Shown here piece by piece: positions 13,744-27,119 of a stretch of DNA of 64,000 nt (its first letter is position 1; every line of letters begins with the position of its first letter). Below the pieces are notes generated by a model. It was given only the letters and a program-made list of their open reading frames with translations. It did not search any database and was not told the DNA's origin. This DNA comes from Sipunculus nudus. Lineage: Eukaryota; Annelida; Sipuncula; Golfingiida; Sipunculidae. The stretch is from positions 99,253,642 through 99,317,641 of the forward strand of contig CM049306.1 of assembly GCA_026874595.1 (NCBI GenBank), given 5' to 3'. Position numbers and translations under genes: made by a program.

Positions 13744-13950
13744 AATTTATATATCGTTCTCTCTCATCAGCTCTTCGCAATTCCTCCCGCTAAACCACCC
13801 CCCCCCCGTACTTTCCAAGAGAATAATAGGATTCCGTTTGTGAACTAGCTAACGAACACGTTACATCCCCAAGGGACAATAAATATGTCTCCAGCATCGG
13901 AGCTGAACAAACAAACCCACAAAAATACACAACTTTTTTATTGATTTTTC
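12625..13950. repeat. Tandem repeat unit 4, right part
   Basis: Homology to units 1-3 resumes with the 'gaattcacag' and pyrimidine blocks (12657-12790), continues after the MITE (13067-13230), and again from 13409 through (TA)n (13692-13734) and a C run to the 'gggacaataaatatgtc' block near 13870. A ~180 bp AT-rich block (about 13231-13408) is absent from the other units and is probably a further insertion. Confidence 0.8.
12794..13062. mobile_element. Nested MITE with ATAA target duplication
   Basis: A 269 bp insertion splits the unit sequence that is continuous in units 1-3. Its ends are inverted: it starts GGCCCCTTTCACACAT and ends ATGTGTGAAAGGGC. ATAA flanks both sides (12790-12793 and 13063-13066). 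A second inner copy of the terminus at about 12882-12898 pairs with the left end, making a long hairpin over 12794-12898. It has no coding capacity. Family membership is undetermined; a 4 bp TSD with these ends is what is visible. Confidence 0.85.
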
Positions 13951-16900
13951 AGAGGGTTTTAAGGTACCCACATTTTCTTCCACATTTTCTTACAATTTTT
14001 ACAGTATCCATGTCCTATCAAATATGCTGCTTGGAACGATAGGAGAAGCGGTCATGCTTTCTGATACCTTTTTCTGAGAAACTGACTGGTTAATTCTTGC
14101 AAACCCTGTGGCACCAGCTAAAACAGTCAATAAAGGCCTGATCAGGAAAGCATTGCAAAACAGGGATTTCCTTTCCTCCTCGGGAGGATAATTACTGCAT
14201 CCCTGTGTAACTTTATGTCATCCGGAGATAGGGAAACTGACTGAGCGTAAAGACTCTGCTATTGGGCAAACATACAAATACAAGTCAAAATAGAATAAGA
14301 TACATACTGATTTTAAATGAGTCGGTAAATCAAACGTCAAATAAAACATTTTCTTATCTTTTTCGGCTTGACTTTTTAACACTTTGGCAAAGTGTGCTGT
14401 TTTCATAATTACATATTGTATATCATATATATAATAATTGTCATTATTAGAAATGTTCGTATTGCCTAATGCCTTGCTTTATTTTCATATAAATATATTT
14501 ATTCGTTATATACAGTGAGTAAGCCAACAATAGCAATAAAGTCAACCCTGCACAGTCTAGACATTCGACCCTTGCCACGTCACAGCCGCAACAAGCCCTC
14601 CAGAAAGGATAGCTTTGCGTACGTCACCATTATAGTTTATTTTTATAGCACCTCACATTCTCGTGTACAATAGATGATTGATCACGAACGCATGATATTT
14701 TTTACCATTTGCCTTTTTGGATATCCACAAAAAATGGAAGCGGTATATCCGTAGAAAAAAAAATTGTTGTATGGCCTTAATTATGTGAAGAAGTTATGAA
14801 AGCGTCTTTACCCAATCTAACTTTCAGCGATCATTTCAACGCATCATCAACTTATCGTCTTTTAGCGTAAATACAGCCGTTACTGGCTTGTGTAAACCTC
14901 AATAATGTTCTTCACTGCCGACTAAAAACATAGTTTAATAGTCAACTCCCTTGGTTTATCTTTACCTCAAGCGTTTTACTGAAATGTGATGTCCTTTGAG
15001 TTCATAAAGGAACATATACCTTAACTGATTCGCGCTGCAACCAGTACTTTATCTGTCAGCTATATAGGAAAAGACATGCCCAAACAGGTGTATTAGAGAT
15101 ATAGTGGGAATAACTCGAGGGAAACCTGAATTATATGAACCATTGAAGCTGGGTCCCTCGCTAACATCGTGCTTCAGCGCCAGTGGCTTGACTAATCCAG
15201 TGATTCCTTTAGCGCTGAAAGTCCTCAGAGGCTACTTGCATAGCTAGTGTATAGTATTATACTATTATTCGAAAACTGGTATTTAGGAAATATTTGAATA
15301 ACTATAGTCTGTGGTTATCGTAAATGTACACCTATTGAAAGTACGTGATATTTGTTATGAAGCGCGTCCCCCAACAGATCACTGATAATGGCACTGTTGT
15401 AAAGCTGGTGTAGAGACTCAGTTTCTCCCTTTTCAGACAGACCCCGTTAATCCGAAATTGATATAAGATTACCCTCGGGGGTAATATGTACCTAATTCCA
15501 GGTTACCCCCGCATTGTCCACATTACCCCTCGCCCCTTTATAGTGTGTTTTAACTTTTTATTTCAATATTATTTCAATACACCATGTGAAGATACGAGAT
15601 TTAACGGATGGAATCAATCTCTTTAATAAAGAAATAATCATAAAGAAAAAACTAATTTGAATTAATTGATCTGAAATTGTAGTCTGAAAACGATTTCAAA
15701 TTACCCCCGGGGGTAATCTGAAAATAACTACACCGGTATTTGGAGATACCTGTATTTTCAACCAACTATCACCGTTGAATAATTCCTGTGTCAACCAAAT
15801 TGCTGATTATTTTTCCTTTTATAGTGATTATAACAGCTATTGGTATCATCTGAATCATTAAGTAAATTATTGATATTTAAGTTCCATTGTGCACGATGGC
15901 TGCCAAAGGACAATAACCTCTTTGCTTAATCCTACCAAAACATATACCGATGTATCAGGTGACAGCCGCTGTCTCATGACAACTTTTAACAGGTAATATG
16001 AACGACATGTAGTCTGGTGGCTTTATAAAACTGGCCAAACCATTAGACCATTTGTCATTTAATCAATATAAGCTGATTAGAAGCGGATGATACCAGTTAG
16101 GTTTATTCCGTTCTCATGTAGACGTAAGGGCAAGTATGGAGCTTGTTATCCGCTGCACGATCTTTTGATTGACATCAATGATTAAGACGCGATACGAGGA
16201 GGGTGACGCAAGCAATATACTATTCCGTCTCTCCGTTTTGCTAAGCTGACATTGACAATGCCAAGACAGGGAGAAGGCAATTCTACAATATTTAAATTAC
16301 ATTCGGATGGTGATTTTTAAGAAATCATGTGATTACCTCACTTTTAGTAAACGGTGATTACGTTATATAAAGTAAACTGAGATTGTCATTTATTATAAAT
16401 TATGTAAAAACTACTCAGAAATTTTAATAAAAAAACAGACACAAGTTGGAACCAAAGCAATTCTTAAGATTAAAACATCAATGTGTGTTGAAGCTTAATT
16501 ACCTTTGAAATAAATAATATAAAAATTTAATTTTATTATTTATAGAAAAATCGAGAAATGTCCGCAATTAAAAACTTTATCTTTGGAGACAAAGCTTCAA
16601 TACCGGCTTGTTAACTTTGACGGTGACTAAAAGACGCTGTTGTTTGAGGATTCAGAAATATGAAAAAAATTGAAAAAAATGAAAAAAATGTTACCATATT
16701 GCTTGGAATCATAAAACAATATAACCTTCAGGCTTTAAGGTGGCAGATAATATATCACCCGAAGTCAAAACAGAGATAAAATCAGAAAGATGCTAGGTAA
16801 AATAAAAATACAATCGATAATCTAGAGGAAAACCATAAGAAAAGTGACGTCGGTGTTATGAACAATCAACGGTAATTCTATTTAAAAAGATGTATTAATC

Positions 16901-17885
16901 AAGAATCAAATAAAAAAATTATCTTTACTTTTTAATTGAGAATCCCACGTTCACTTCTATATGTCAAAAGGAAAAAGCCCACTCGAAACCAATGAAACAA
17001 TACGGCGTTTTTATTTAGAGTTGCGATCGACCTGTTCCAGGAAAAAGAGCTATGGTTTACTAGTTTTCTTAGTATTAATTGACATTTACTTGATAATAGG
17101 CATGACTTTTTCATTGCAAATAATATTTATCTGTACTGAAATTCACCTCCAGAAGTATGTTATCCTATCCAGTGTACTCCCACGGCTTGAGTGAGCAAAT
17201 TTTAGGTTGGATTTAAATTATTTGTAAGTATAGTTCTGTTCACAAATTATAAAAAATAGAATATGACAATTTATTTTTTCCTGTGGTGACAAAAATAACA
17301 ACTTGATTTTGCGCGGATTAGGTCAGATACAGTCGTAAAAAGAGGTTAATAATATGAAATATTTAGAATTTAGACATTTATATAATCTTTAGTTTACAAA
17401 GTTAATAAAACAATATTAGCAAGAACAATCAACTAGACTTCCTTCAGATGGTTTACAGTTGCATGTCAAATATACTTTTGGGAAATCCATGGAAGTTTTC
17501 TCTGGGCTTACATAACCCATTATTCAAATCACTTCTTTGTAACGTTCCATATCAAGCACCGCTGGTTCTTGGATGCAGACAAAGGTTGAGTGACAGGTGC
17601 TTTTTTGTAATTCATAGCACAATAAGCCGGTAACCCGTGGCGATTTACCCCATCACGAAATGAGGTTTATATTCTTTTTTGTGCCTCTACAAACAACATA
17701 GGAACCTGGAGTAGGTTTTGTTTTCAAATATTGAATAAACATTCAAATATTCTGATTTGTCATGTTTATAGTAATCAATGCCTAAGGCTGATATAAAACA
17801 TGACAGGAGTCGATTTATGCGAGTTTGTCTTTGACATTTGCCCTGTAGTTTCATATCCGTTAGGTGGATCGAATGTTTACCCCAG
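13951..17885. other. Intergenic or intronic DNA, no gene seen
   Basis: AT-rich DNA without recognisable coding exons. Apart from the GC palindromes listed separately, I see only short A/T-rich runs, for example repeated 'gaaaaaaat' near 16655-16690. Confidence 0.5.
15468..15725. repeat. Pair of CCCGGG-type palindromes in AT-rich DNA
   Basis: The sequence at 15468-15485 (attaccctcgggggtaat) and the near-perfect 30 bp palindrome at 15696-15725, centred on the 18 bp attacccccgggggtaat, bracket about 240 bp. That interval also contains two further TTACCCC motifs near 15503 and 15522. This could be the remains of a small element with GC-rich ends or a binding-site cluster. The function is unknown. 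Confidence 0.7.
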
Positions 17886-18023
17886 GAATATATGGAAGTC
17901 AATTATACTGCCAATGTTTCATATGTATATCCAACGTCTCTTACAAACTTTCATGTTCGGTGCCAGAGAAACGGTGCCAAGGATTAAGTTATATCAGTAC
18001 AAGAGCTTGCCTTCGTCTCGAGG
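17886..18023 (+). CDS. Candidate Ly6/uPAR-type N-terminal exon
   Basis: A 138 bp open segment lies between an acceptor-like 'tttaccccag' and a donor-like 'gagg|gtacgt'. Both junctions are in phase 1, the same symmetry as the better supported Ly6 exon at 23996. The frame reads GSQLYCQCF near its start, then has Cys at intervals fitting the first half of a three-finger domain, ending in RACLRLEG. The CxxC spacing (CFIC) is unusual and the acceptor tract is weak. It could be an alternative or duplicated first half-domain exon, a relic, or chance. No partner C-terminal exon is adjacent. Confidence 0.3.
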
Positions 18024-18160
18024 GTACGTGTTCATCTTCATTCATGTACACAGGTGTATGTGTGTTTCTTCACAGCATAACTCGTGCAGTCCTGGACGGC
18101 ATCCCATGCAATTTTCAGGACAAGTCATGGACCAATGAAGAATCGATTAGACTTTGGTGA

Positions 18161-20532
18161 TCCGGATTCTGGAGCGCCATCACGGACTATTCACAAATGT
18201 ACAGTCACTAAGAAGGCACGAATAAACCTGGGAATTTGGGCCGAATAAGTGAATGCAAACACGGGTTGGGGAGCATTTCTCAATAGAGACCCTCACATGG
18301 CTGAGGCTTGCATTCCTTAGAATGCAGAGTTCTAAGTTTTGTATAAAAATAAAATTTAATATTTATATTCAAAAAACAATGAAAAAATCAGGTAAACCAG
18401 TTCATAATTTCGCTTATTGTGGTTCATACATTTCATCAATACCGGCAATAATCAGTTCTTAGAGATATTTAGTTTGATTGGACTTGCAAAAGTATTTACT
18501 GGTATATGCTGTTTTTCATTATGAACTTGAACAAACACTAATTAGATTTGGAATCTGAACTACTATATGTGATTGCAATAAATGTGATTGAATGTTCTCA
18601 ACAGAGACTCCAGTTCAGCTGTTCAATGTAAATGCAAAACATCTCTTGGTCAGCAACAGTCAAAACTATGCTATTTATGTGTGTTTTTTAAGCCGCAAGT
18701 AATCATTTAAACTCTTGTGTGGGTTGAAAACCTTTCAGTTTCTTAAGGTAACTAATTCAAAACTGCAGGGGAAAATTTCAAGCACAAGAATAAGAAACAT
18801 TACCATGTGTAACCGCTTCCATTAGTCAAAATCTTTCAAACCGATCCGTTTACGATTTTTAAATTTTCATTTCTTTCGGTTTTTTAACATGACGCTTTTG
18901 CATATTCCTCAAAACATTCCTCAGAAATCAGGTTACTAGTTAGTTTTCCTGCGTGGCCATTACAGAATTCTAGAAGAAGTGTCTGATTTTCTCAATGATG
19001 AACCATGTAGGTATGATTGTTTTCTAAAGTCTTCCAAAAGTATTCCGCCGCAAGGAATCATGGGTGACAGAACATAGATATCATGACTATATAATTCCGG
19101 TTTCCAACAACACAAGGGCAAGGCAAGGTCTTCCTTGCAACTATTATTTTTCGTTTTGGGACCGACTTGTCGTTTCTTAATCAGTCTGATTCACTTTTTT
19201 ATGCATTGACATTTACACTACATATCTTTAGCCGCAAGCTGGACAATAGCAAACTGTTAATTTACTGTATTTGAGCCTATAGAATCCTGGCATTCCGTTT
19301 CATTCGATGCGAATAATTTGATTTAAACTTCATCGGCTACATGTTTTTCGCTACATGTGACATTTAAAAAAGAATTAATGTCATTATCAATCCTAAATCA
19401 CTGTTGTTATATGTCGTTAAAATGACACAGTTCCATCTTGAATGAAAGAATAGTTGAAACCCTTGCCTGTAGCAGATGATAAAGCAAATGCTATTGCCAT
19501 TTACCAAGAGAAACCCAAGTATCATGTACTCGCATGCATATCAGAGGCAACACCTTTTAACAGTGTACCGCATACATATTAAATATTATTTTAATATAAA
19601 TTAAAAACATCTGTGGCACTTTGTGCGGGAGTGCAGGGTGCATCCATTTTTGAGTTTATGTTTATGTATTTTAAATAAATATTTGTTTTTATTTTATGCA
19701 CGTTTTATCTCTCTCTCTCAGCATTGCTGGGTCATTGAAAATTAGGAGAAGAAACAGGTAACCCAGAACAGTCAGTTCATTCATGTTTGGGAAACGAATA
19801 GGTTTAATTTGAATTTTAATTAACATGACATTTTATTAACATGAGAATGTTTGTCGTACAAGATAAAGAAGCCCACACTAAAAGATGTCTGCCCTTCTGT
19901 GTTATCTCTTCCCGTGTCAGATTTGAATGTCACTCATTTGTTTTTTTCAGTGAATTGTATGGTAGTATTCTCGTTACCAACACAAAATATGATTGGCAGA
20001 AATATTATATGAATAAAATGACGATTTATGCCAAGCATCTGAATATTTTACATTTCAGCATGATTGGTTCTCCAACAATTAAGTTTTTTGACGTATGATC
20101 GTTGGTTCCCCAGAAAAGTTCATGTCGAGGTAGGGCATTGTCGTCTTCTATAAAAACACGGGGAACGAACATGTATTTTGCCAAATAAGAATTACAGCTG
20201 TGACCAACAAATTTATTTGCTCTTCAGGCATACATTTCAAGAGTTTAATTAGGGATATTTGTCTTAATATGAATGGCATGAATGGTAAAACAGTTGAAAC
20301 AAACAACTAGCAGGCAGCGGCTCAATTTCTCCAATAATTAACCAACACCTGCCGACAATCATGCGTAATCTGCTTTCCTGGGACCAAGAGTTACGGTTTC
20401 ACTGCTTTACCGACAGTTACCGCTATAATCTCAACTATATAATAGCAACGGCTGGAAGAACAAGAATGGATTTCGAAGACAAACATATCTGTTCTTTTTG
20501 TTTGCAAGGAAACCCTCTGATCATCCACGTCA

Positions 20533-20584
<52 letters not shown>

Positions 20585-22034
20585 TTTTAAACTGTTACAT
20601 TGTCATTTAATATGCCCATATCCGAATCTATAGAGTTACTTTTTTTGAAAGCGTCAAATGGCAGTGGTGAACACACCATTGAGTAGCAAGGCTTGTCTTT
20701 TAAAATTCCGAAAGGTATAAAATTATAGACTAAGGGCTAAAAAGGTATGTTTTTCAGGCACTTTTTTCAGTACCAGAACGGGCGGTCGATATTTTATTTT
20801 TTAACCTTTTTTGTATGTTTTGTTAAAAATTTCATATGATCAGTGAAAAGTATGAAAATAAGAGTATGTTTTTTTCAAAACAGGTTAAAGCACCACATAA
20901 CAAACATAATCTTATCAAAATTGTATTGTTTCATCTTCTTGAAAGATAAAAATCATACCATTTAATGATACCTCAGAACCATACCTTTTATTTATTTATT
21001 TTTATTTTTATTTATTTATTTTTTTTTTGCCTAATGCTGACAGAAGAACTATTTTGGCCACGGGTCAAAGCTTTGATGCAATTTACCAGTTTTTAAAAGC
21101 AATCTCCTCGGTTCTAACATCTTAAAACCTGAAATATGTGTGAGAAAAAAGCTATTGGTTGAAAAATGGATGTAAACATATATGAAAGTATTCTTCATTT
21201 TTACTCTTGCATGAAACAAAAACTGCTAATTGCCAGTGCTAGATATGTTGCAAACGTTCTTTCTTTAAAGATCAGCTGACAAATTAAGACGTTTTATCGT
21301 CTGTATAATTGACGTATGCGATTGTTTAATGTCAGTCAATATCCGGGATTTCACCCCCATCTTCTAAGCACGATCCCCTCCAACCATAATATTGTACTAT
21401 CAAATCTGTGTTTCTGAACTTGTCCCTACGATAGTGGGATTCTGTTTGTGTGGGGGCAGAGGCTTTAACAGGTTTAATATACAGCTTTGTGTGTGGGTTT
21501 TCTTGTAATAATCTTACTTTCGGTAAATACATGTGATCTCTCAAATGAAAAGAAGTGCCATGCATTTAGATTTAGAAAACGAGCTGTAAGGGTGGAGGAG
21601 GTCCTATGAGTAATTAGAATCTGAATCCAGGACGCAGATAACGCGTGGTATGAAGATAAATGTAGAGATAAATATAATTAATGAAAACATTTAGGATATT
21701 TAACTTCGTTAACATTGACCAACATACAAGTGCAACTTAGGTTCAGCGGTATTTGACGCATTCTTGTCTTTTAAATGAGCATGTCTTGCCTTCGGTTTTT
21801 CCCGATACATATGTTTTGTTCCCATAATTCTTGCAAGCCATATTTGCGTCCAGTAATTTCTAAATAGGGTCGTCACCATGCCTTTACTATAGACATGAGC
21901 CTCATCTTGGGATACTTTGTTTACTTTATTTGTGAAACATATTTTATATCCAAACTGGTATTAAGAATTATAAAATCTGTATCTGTACTACAAACAGGAA
22001 CATTAAATACGTCTTTATGAAACCTCGCTGTTAT

Positions 22035-22104
<70 letters not shown>

Positions 22105-22547
22105 ATCTCTCTGCCATTCGTAATTACTCTTTGACAAATACAAACAGTTTTTTTCCACAGAATATTAAACCTGGAAGATATGTTGATGATGAATTGGGTG
22201 GGAAAATATCATACAATATAGGCACAGTAAACAGCACTGGAATGGTGTCAGTGAAAAATAAAACATAATACATGCATACCTAATGTTCAGGGCTTTTAGG
22301 AACGCGGGGTTAAGTGTCTGAGATGCTCGAAATCTCTTATGGACCCTCGGTTCTGAGTCCCTTGGAGTCCAATGGGACGCACGAATTTTTGGCTGAAGGA
22401 TCGAAAGGATCAAAGTTTATGCTTGCACCCGTCACTGGCCATTAGCGAAACATCAAACAAACCAGTCAAAATCTGCATGACACTGACAACTGACCGTTAC
22501 ATCTCACTAAAAAGAGCACCGCAAATGGTGCATAATACGCTTGTTGC
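18161..22547. other. Intergenic or intronic DNA with (TA)n runs
   Basis: No supported gene. (TA)n lies at 20535-20576, a T-rich stretch near 20990-21028 and a long (TA)n at 22041-22101. A 77-codon minus-strand frame (21332-21565) is compositionally protein-like, but a stop directly precedes its ATG and I recognise no family. Confidence 0.5.
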
Positions 22548-23150
22548 ATATTTTTGTGATCTCTGACCTCATTAAATTTGCGTGAATTTGATGAGAATGT
22601 AATTCAGGTGAGAAACTGTATTGGTTAATGCTCATCATGAGTTGAGTGCAAATCCATCAGATTTTTGGTAAGTCTGGGTTGTGCCACCACAGTTTGGTGA
22701 CCTCTGACCTCATTAAATATGCATGAATTTTGCTGAGAATTTAATCGAGGTGAGAAAGTCTATTGGTTAATATTTATAATAAATTTCCTGAAAATCCATA
22801 GGCTTTTTGGTAAGTCATCACGGTTCCTTTGACCTAATTAAATATTGATTTTGCTGGAAATCGAACTAGGAGATATATATTGATTCACATTTCTGTTGAG
22901 TTTTATAAAAAAATCCATCATATTCCTCGTAGGTTATCGCAGCGACACAACAAAGTAGCCTAGTGACCTTTTACCTTTTTAAATATGCACGGATTTTGTC
23001 CATAATCGAATTCGGGCGGAATAATCTATTGGGAAGTAGTTATGGTGTGATTCGTGAAAATCCATCAAAGCCCCGGTAAGTTATCTCGGCGACACTAAAA
23101 GTTAACGAACGGACGGACGGTGGGACGTATCATAATACCACATAAACGGG
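22548..23150. repeat. Degenerate ~140 bp module repeat, about four units
   Basis: The phrase 'gacctctgacctcattaaat' or a diverged form recurs near 22556, 22699, 22829 and 22970, each followed by 'aaatccatc' and a 'ggtaagt' phrase. The block ends in 'aacggacggacggtggg' near 23105. The tail resembles the 'acggacaaccgg...gacggacgg' end of the modules near 48620 and 56640, suggesting a related repeat class. Confidence 0.75.
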
Positions 23151-23471
23151 CGTATAAAAAAAAGCTAATCATTTCGTGACACGTTATACAACCAAGCAAT
23201 AATTACGATAATGATGAAATAAATAAACAAAATTGATCACATTTTATATGACAATTAAAAATTTGGCACATACCATCTCCCATTTAATTTATCTTCAAGG
23301 TTTGGGGATGACTCGCAGGCGGGGAACAACACACATATACACAGATGCATATATATGTGTGTGTGTATGTGTGTGTGTGTGTGTGACACATTTCAAACAT
23401 CTTACATGTAAGTATTGGTTTAAAAAAAACTGTTATGTTATCAGTAAATGTTAATTCTAAAATAGGTTCTG

Positions 23472-23625
23472 ACACATCATATTTCATAATATTAATATAT
23501 TTCATTTCTTATACATACATATTATTAATGGAATGATTATATTTAGACACATCATATTTCATCATATTAATATATTTCATTTCTTATACATATATATTAT
23601 TAATGGGATGATTATATTTACCATC
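23472..23625. repeat. 75 bp direct tandem duplication
   Basis: 'acacatcatatttcat' starts at 23472 and again at 23547. The two ~75 bp AT-rich copies differ at only a few positions. Confidence 0.9.
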
Positions 23626-23995
23626 CAAGCTTGCTAAAAATATCTTGCTAAATAGCTTGCTAAAAAGTATATATACCCCCCCCCCCCCCATCCCCCTGTA
23701 AATTACATATTGCGGCATGTAAAATGTAATCAGAAGGTTTTTTCCTGAAATGTAACAAATTTTGACTTAAAGTTTGACAGCTGAATAAAGTAGTCCCAAC
23801 CGTCCCATAACGTCTAACGCGAAGAGGTTCGTTTAAGTAGAAACGACGTTGGCTCCTTGTGAAGCTTACTCTACAAGTAATAAGTGTCCGCTTGTACTCT
23901 GTATGCTAGTTGTGCCATCACATGCCCATCATATTGAAATTGCGCATTCCGCAGGTGGTGCTGATCTGGCTTAAATCATTTTTGTCTCCTTGCAG

Positions 23996-24127
23996 TGTCA
24001 GCTCTATACTGTCTGCAGTGCCAGTCAACGAACGACCCCAGGTGTGCCTCCGGACAGCTGCGACCCAAAAAATGTCCGCGTCCCTCGTTCGGATGTACTT
24101 CTTACTTTGGCAAAATGCCAAGTCCAG
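23996..24127 (+). CDS. Ly6/uPAR three-finger protein, N-terminal half-domain exon
   Basis: Acceptor 'tttgtctccttgcag' ends at 23995 and donor 'ccag|gtaagg' starts at 24128, giving a 132 bp exon in phase 1-1. The frame reads SALYCLQCQSTNDPRC, then KKCPRPSFGC. The Cys pattern is C-x2-C-x7-C-x9-C-x6-C, including the CxxCxSxxDxxC signature of LU domains. Ly6/uPAR proteins are small secreted or GPI-linked disulfide folds acting in signalling, adhesion or channel modulation; the target here is unknown. The next exon at 31178 supplies the remaining cysteines in the right phase. The signal-peptide exon should lie upstream and I could not find it. The frame is short and has no ATG start. Confidence 0.75.
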
Positions 24128-25048
24128 GTAAGGTGAAAGTGCATGCATAGGTGTGGTTAAATGTGGTTTTATTTTATTTATTTATTTTTTTTTTTTTTTG
24201 CTGAAGTGTATTTTGTTTAATATGCTACATTGGCTACTGTGAAATATAATATTATGCAAACTTGCTTGATTCGGTTCAAACTAAAGAATATATAACAAAG
24301 AGAGAGCCACAGAGGGCAACTAAGTTGTTAGGTATTTTATATACTTTATATCAGTTGTTACTCAATATGGCGGTTACCATGGAGATATTTTTGCAGTTTA
24401 ATGGTCAACAATTATTAAAATGAAACAATAGTTAACATATAATCAGGCATTTATGCCCACTGCTGCCTTTCCAGTCAAAAGCGTCTTATCGGAAACTGAA
24501 TAGCCACTGAAGTGATCATCCATAATATGGATCAGAATATCTTTTCATAAAAGTTCTCAAAACCAGTTATATTATCGTGTATGAAAGCATGGATTAAAAG
24601 GCATTAACGGTGATATTATTACATTCTTTTTCGTGTAAAGCGGGATTGATTGTCGAGCAATTTGAGCGGTAATCGGTTAGATACTCTACATCCATTACAA
24701 TGAAGAGATTAAAAATAACGCTACCACGTCTATGTTCTGTTAAACTTAAAAAAATAATCTCTCCTTGTCTCGGTCTCATTGCTAAAGGTATTTTTTCAGA
24801 AAATAAGGGAAAAGGCTGTTTATTGTGAGGTCACGTGGCTAATTTAGTTCTCCCGACCGTCTGTCCGTTTATTTCCATTTACCACTCCGGCTTCAAGAAG
24901 CGACACGAAACCCCAAACGTGACGCGTGCCAAATTGTCTTTGCTCGAATAAAAAATACATCATTTATTACTTCAGCGCCTCACAATAACCAAAATCAGAT
25001 ATGCTTTCCTGGTTGTTAATGGAAACCCGCCGACGCCAGGGGGGACAA

Positions 25049-25114
25049 ATGGCCAGCTTGCTTCGTCAGATCGGCCTTCGTCCTGCTAAGGTGCTCCCTG
25101 GGGTACGTCAATAG
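25049..25114 (+). other. Short GC-rich open frame MASLLRQIGLRPAKVLPG
   Basis: An ATG in good context (gacaaATGg) opens 21 codons and a stop. A possible donor (ctggg|gtacgt) lies before the stop. The segment is GC-rich against an AT-rich background, and a CpG-containing stretch precedes it. It could be a first exon of a nested gene or nothing; I recognise no protein. Confidence 0.15.
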
Positions 25115-26281
25115 CTCGTAGAAAACTCAAAATTGGGATGAAATACACTCACAAGTATGATTCCAGATATTACCATCAATATGCTTCTAAATTTGGCCAC
25201 TTGCTTTATATTTAGTACATTTTCTTAAGTCCTTGGGAGAAAATAGCGGATTTTACTGTCGCTAGGAATTTTAAAAAATATATGGCTTACCTGGCTATTC
25301 AGAATATTATATTGTGAAATGGAACTCGGTTTCTTAGTGGATTGATTCCACCACCAACTGACTTGTAAGGCAATTATTTAAAAGCAATAAAATCGAAATA
25401 ACCTAAATGTGCATGCGACGTAATCAACATTTAAAAGAACAATAATACTTCCATTTCTGTTATAAATTAGTAGTTGTAGTCTTGCTTAAATGCAGGCAAA
25501 TGGGGTACCTTTGAACAAGGTTGTTGTTATTTACGGTAACTCCCGCTTTTGCTTATCAGCACCATCTTGTGTTCATTTAGTGAAACACATAACGTTTGAG
25601 TAAGGCATTAAAACTAGCTAATTCCTTTGTTCATTATTATACATTTGAGTGGATCGCTAAAAAAGGAATACATAAAGCTTCACTACGTTGCATTGAAAGA
25701 TGATTAAAATTAACATTTATTCGAAAAGATAGATATCTTAAACTTCTAAATCGTTCAAAATTTGAATACAAGATGGCGCTGATAAGCAAGTGCGGGAGTT
25801 ACCGTAATTAACAATAATCTCGTTTAAAGGTACCTCATAGACAAACATTTCGAGGTAACAGTAAAAGTAATAAAAATCTACCTATGTCAACCATTGGTAG
25901 AAACGTTGATAAAGAATGTAGGTAACAAACATATCATAAATATTGAGTGAATAATTTATTCAAATTTTGAATAAGCTTAAATTCGGAGTTATAAATAACT
26001 CTGTCAATATGAACCTGAAGGCAAATTCCTGGTCAAGAACTAGATATAGGTAGAGCAGAGAAAGCTTCCGTGTTAAAGCAAACCTTGTCTGCTCTGCCAC
26101 TTAAGAGGTATTGATCCGTGTCGTTGTCACGCTATGGACTTGTGTGGCTGAAGTGACATCCGATAAAGCCAAGTGCTTTATTTGTTTTCTTCCGACTGGT
26201 ACTCTTGACGGGGAGCCTGCTCAGTGCTTATATCAAATTAATCCATACCCTAAATGCAATATATCATGTAATATATAACAA

Positions 26282-26285
<4 letters not shown>

Positions 26286-26338
<53 letters not shown>
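26286..26338. repeat. (TA)n microsatellite
   Basis: Uninterrupted TA dinucleotide run of about 53 bp. Confidence 0.98.
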
Positions 26339-26340
<2 letters not shown>

Positions 26341-26637
26341 TAGAAATGATCTGCGGGTATGCAGATCTATAATCCAGCAGTCAAACACATTTATGACCTC
26401 TTCACGCCAGTGCAATTTGTGTTTGGCAGAGAAACTAGCAATCTTAAGCTCAAAACAAAAGAATCTTTTGAACAAACGTTCATGAAATTGTTTCCACCTG
26501 CCGCCATGGTCCAAGGGAACCCAACCGTGCTAAAGAGAAATTATAAAAACCAATATCGCAACTAGTTGAACTTCGTTCACCTGATGAGCCGACGAGGCGA
26601 AACCGACGGTCGTGATCCAGATTCATCACATACCTTA

Positions 26638-26638
<1 letters not shown>

Positions 26639-26724
<86 letters not shown>

Positions 26725-26726
26725 GA
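26639..26726. repeat. Compound (TA)n-(GA)n-(CAGA)n microsatellite
   Basis: TA run to about 26670, GA run to about 26700, then CAGA repeats to about 26726, ending 14 bp before the target duplication of the adjacent transposon. Confidence 0.97.
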
Positions 26727-27119
26727 CAGAGATGAATAGCCAAGCTGGTAGCCCTGCCTGGGCTTTAGTATTTGCGTTTACTAATAAAATGCTTAAAATA
26801 AAACGTGATACCATGTACCGATAGACTTAACTCCGTGCCAGCTCTTATCACTAAAGCCCTGTAAAGTCCGTATGGTGAATCCCTGATATTTGCATATTAA
26901 GGCGTCACAAGGCTCTTTGAAGACCTGGCGATTCCCCCATATTAAATTTGCATATCAGGCCGTCACGCCACATGTGAGTGGCATCTTGCTATGAGAACAC
27001 CAACAGCGGTCCCACAGCTCGACCCGCTTGGTAACGTTCGCACTGAAATCATGTATTCAGGTAGTCCACACACTGACCTTCGTGTCCTATGATATATCTG
27101 TGCTGAACTAACATTACGG

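Noticed and set aside
17800-18138. 112-codon frame overlapping the candidate Ly6 exon
   Set aside because: A different frame without Cys pattern or domain; the phase-1 exon frame explains the region better.
21332-21565. 77-codon minus-strand frame with protein-like composition
   Set aside because: Stop immediately before the ATG, no family recognised and no flanking exon signals.
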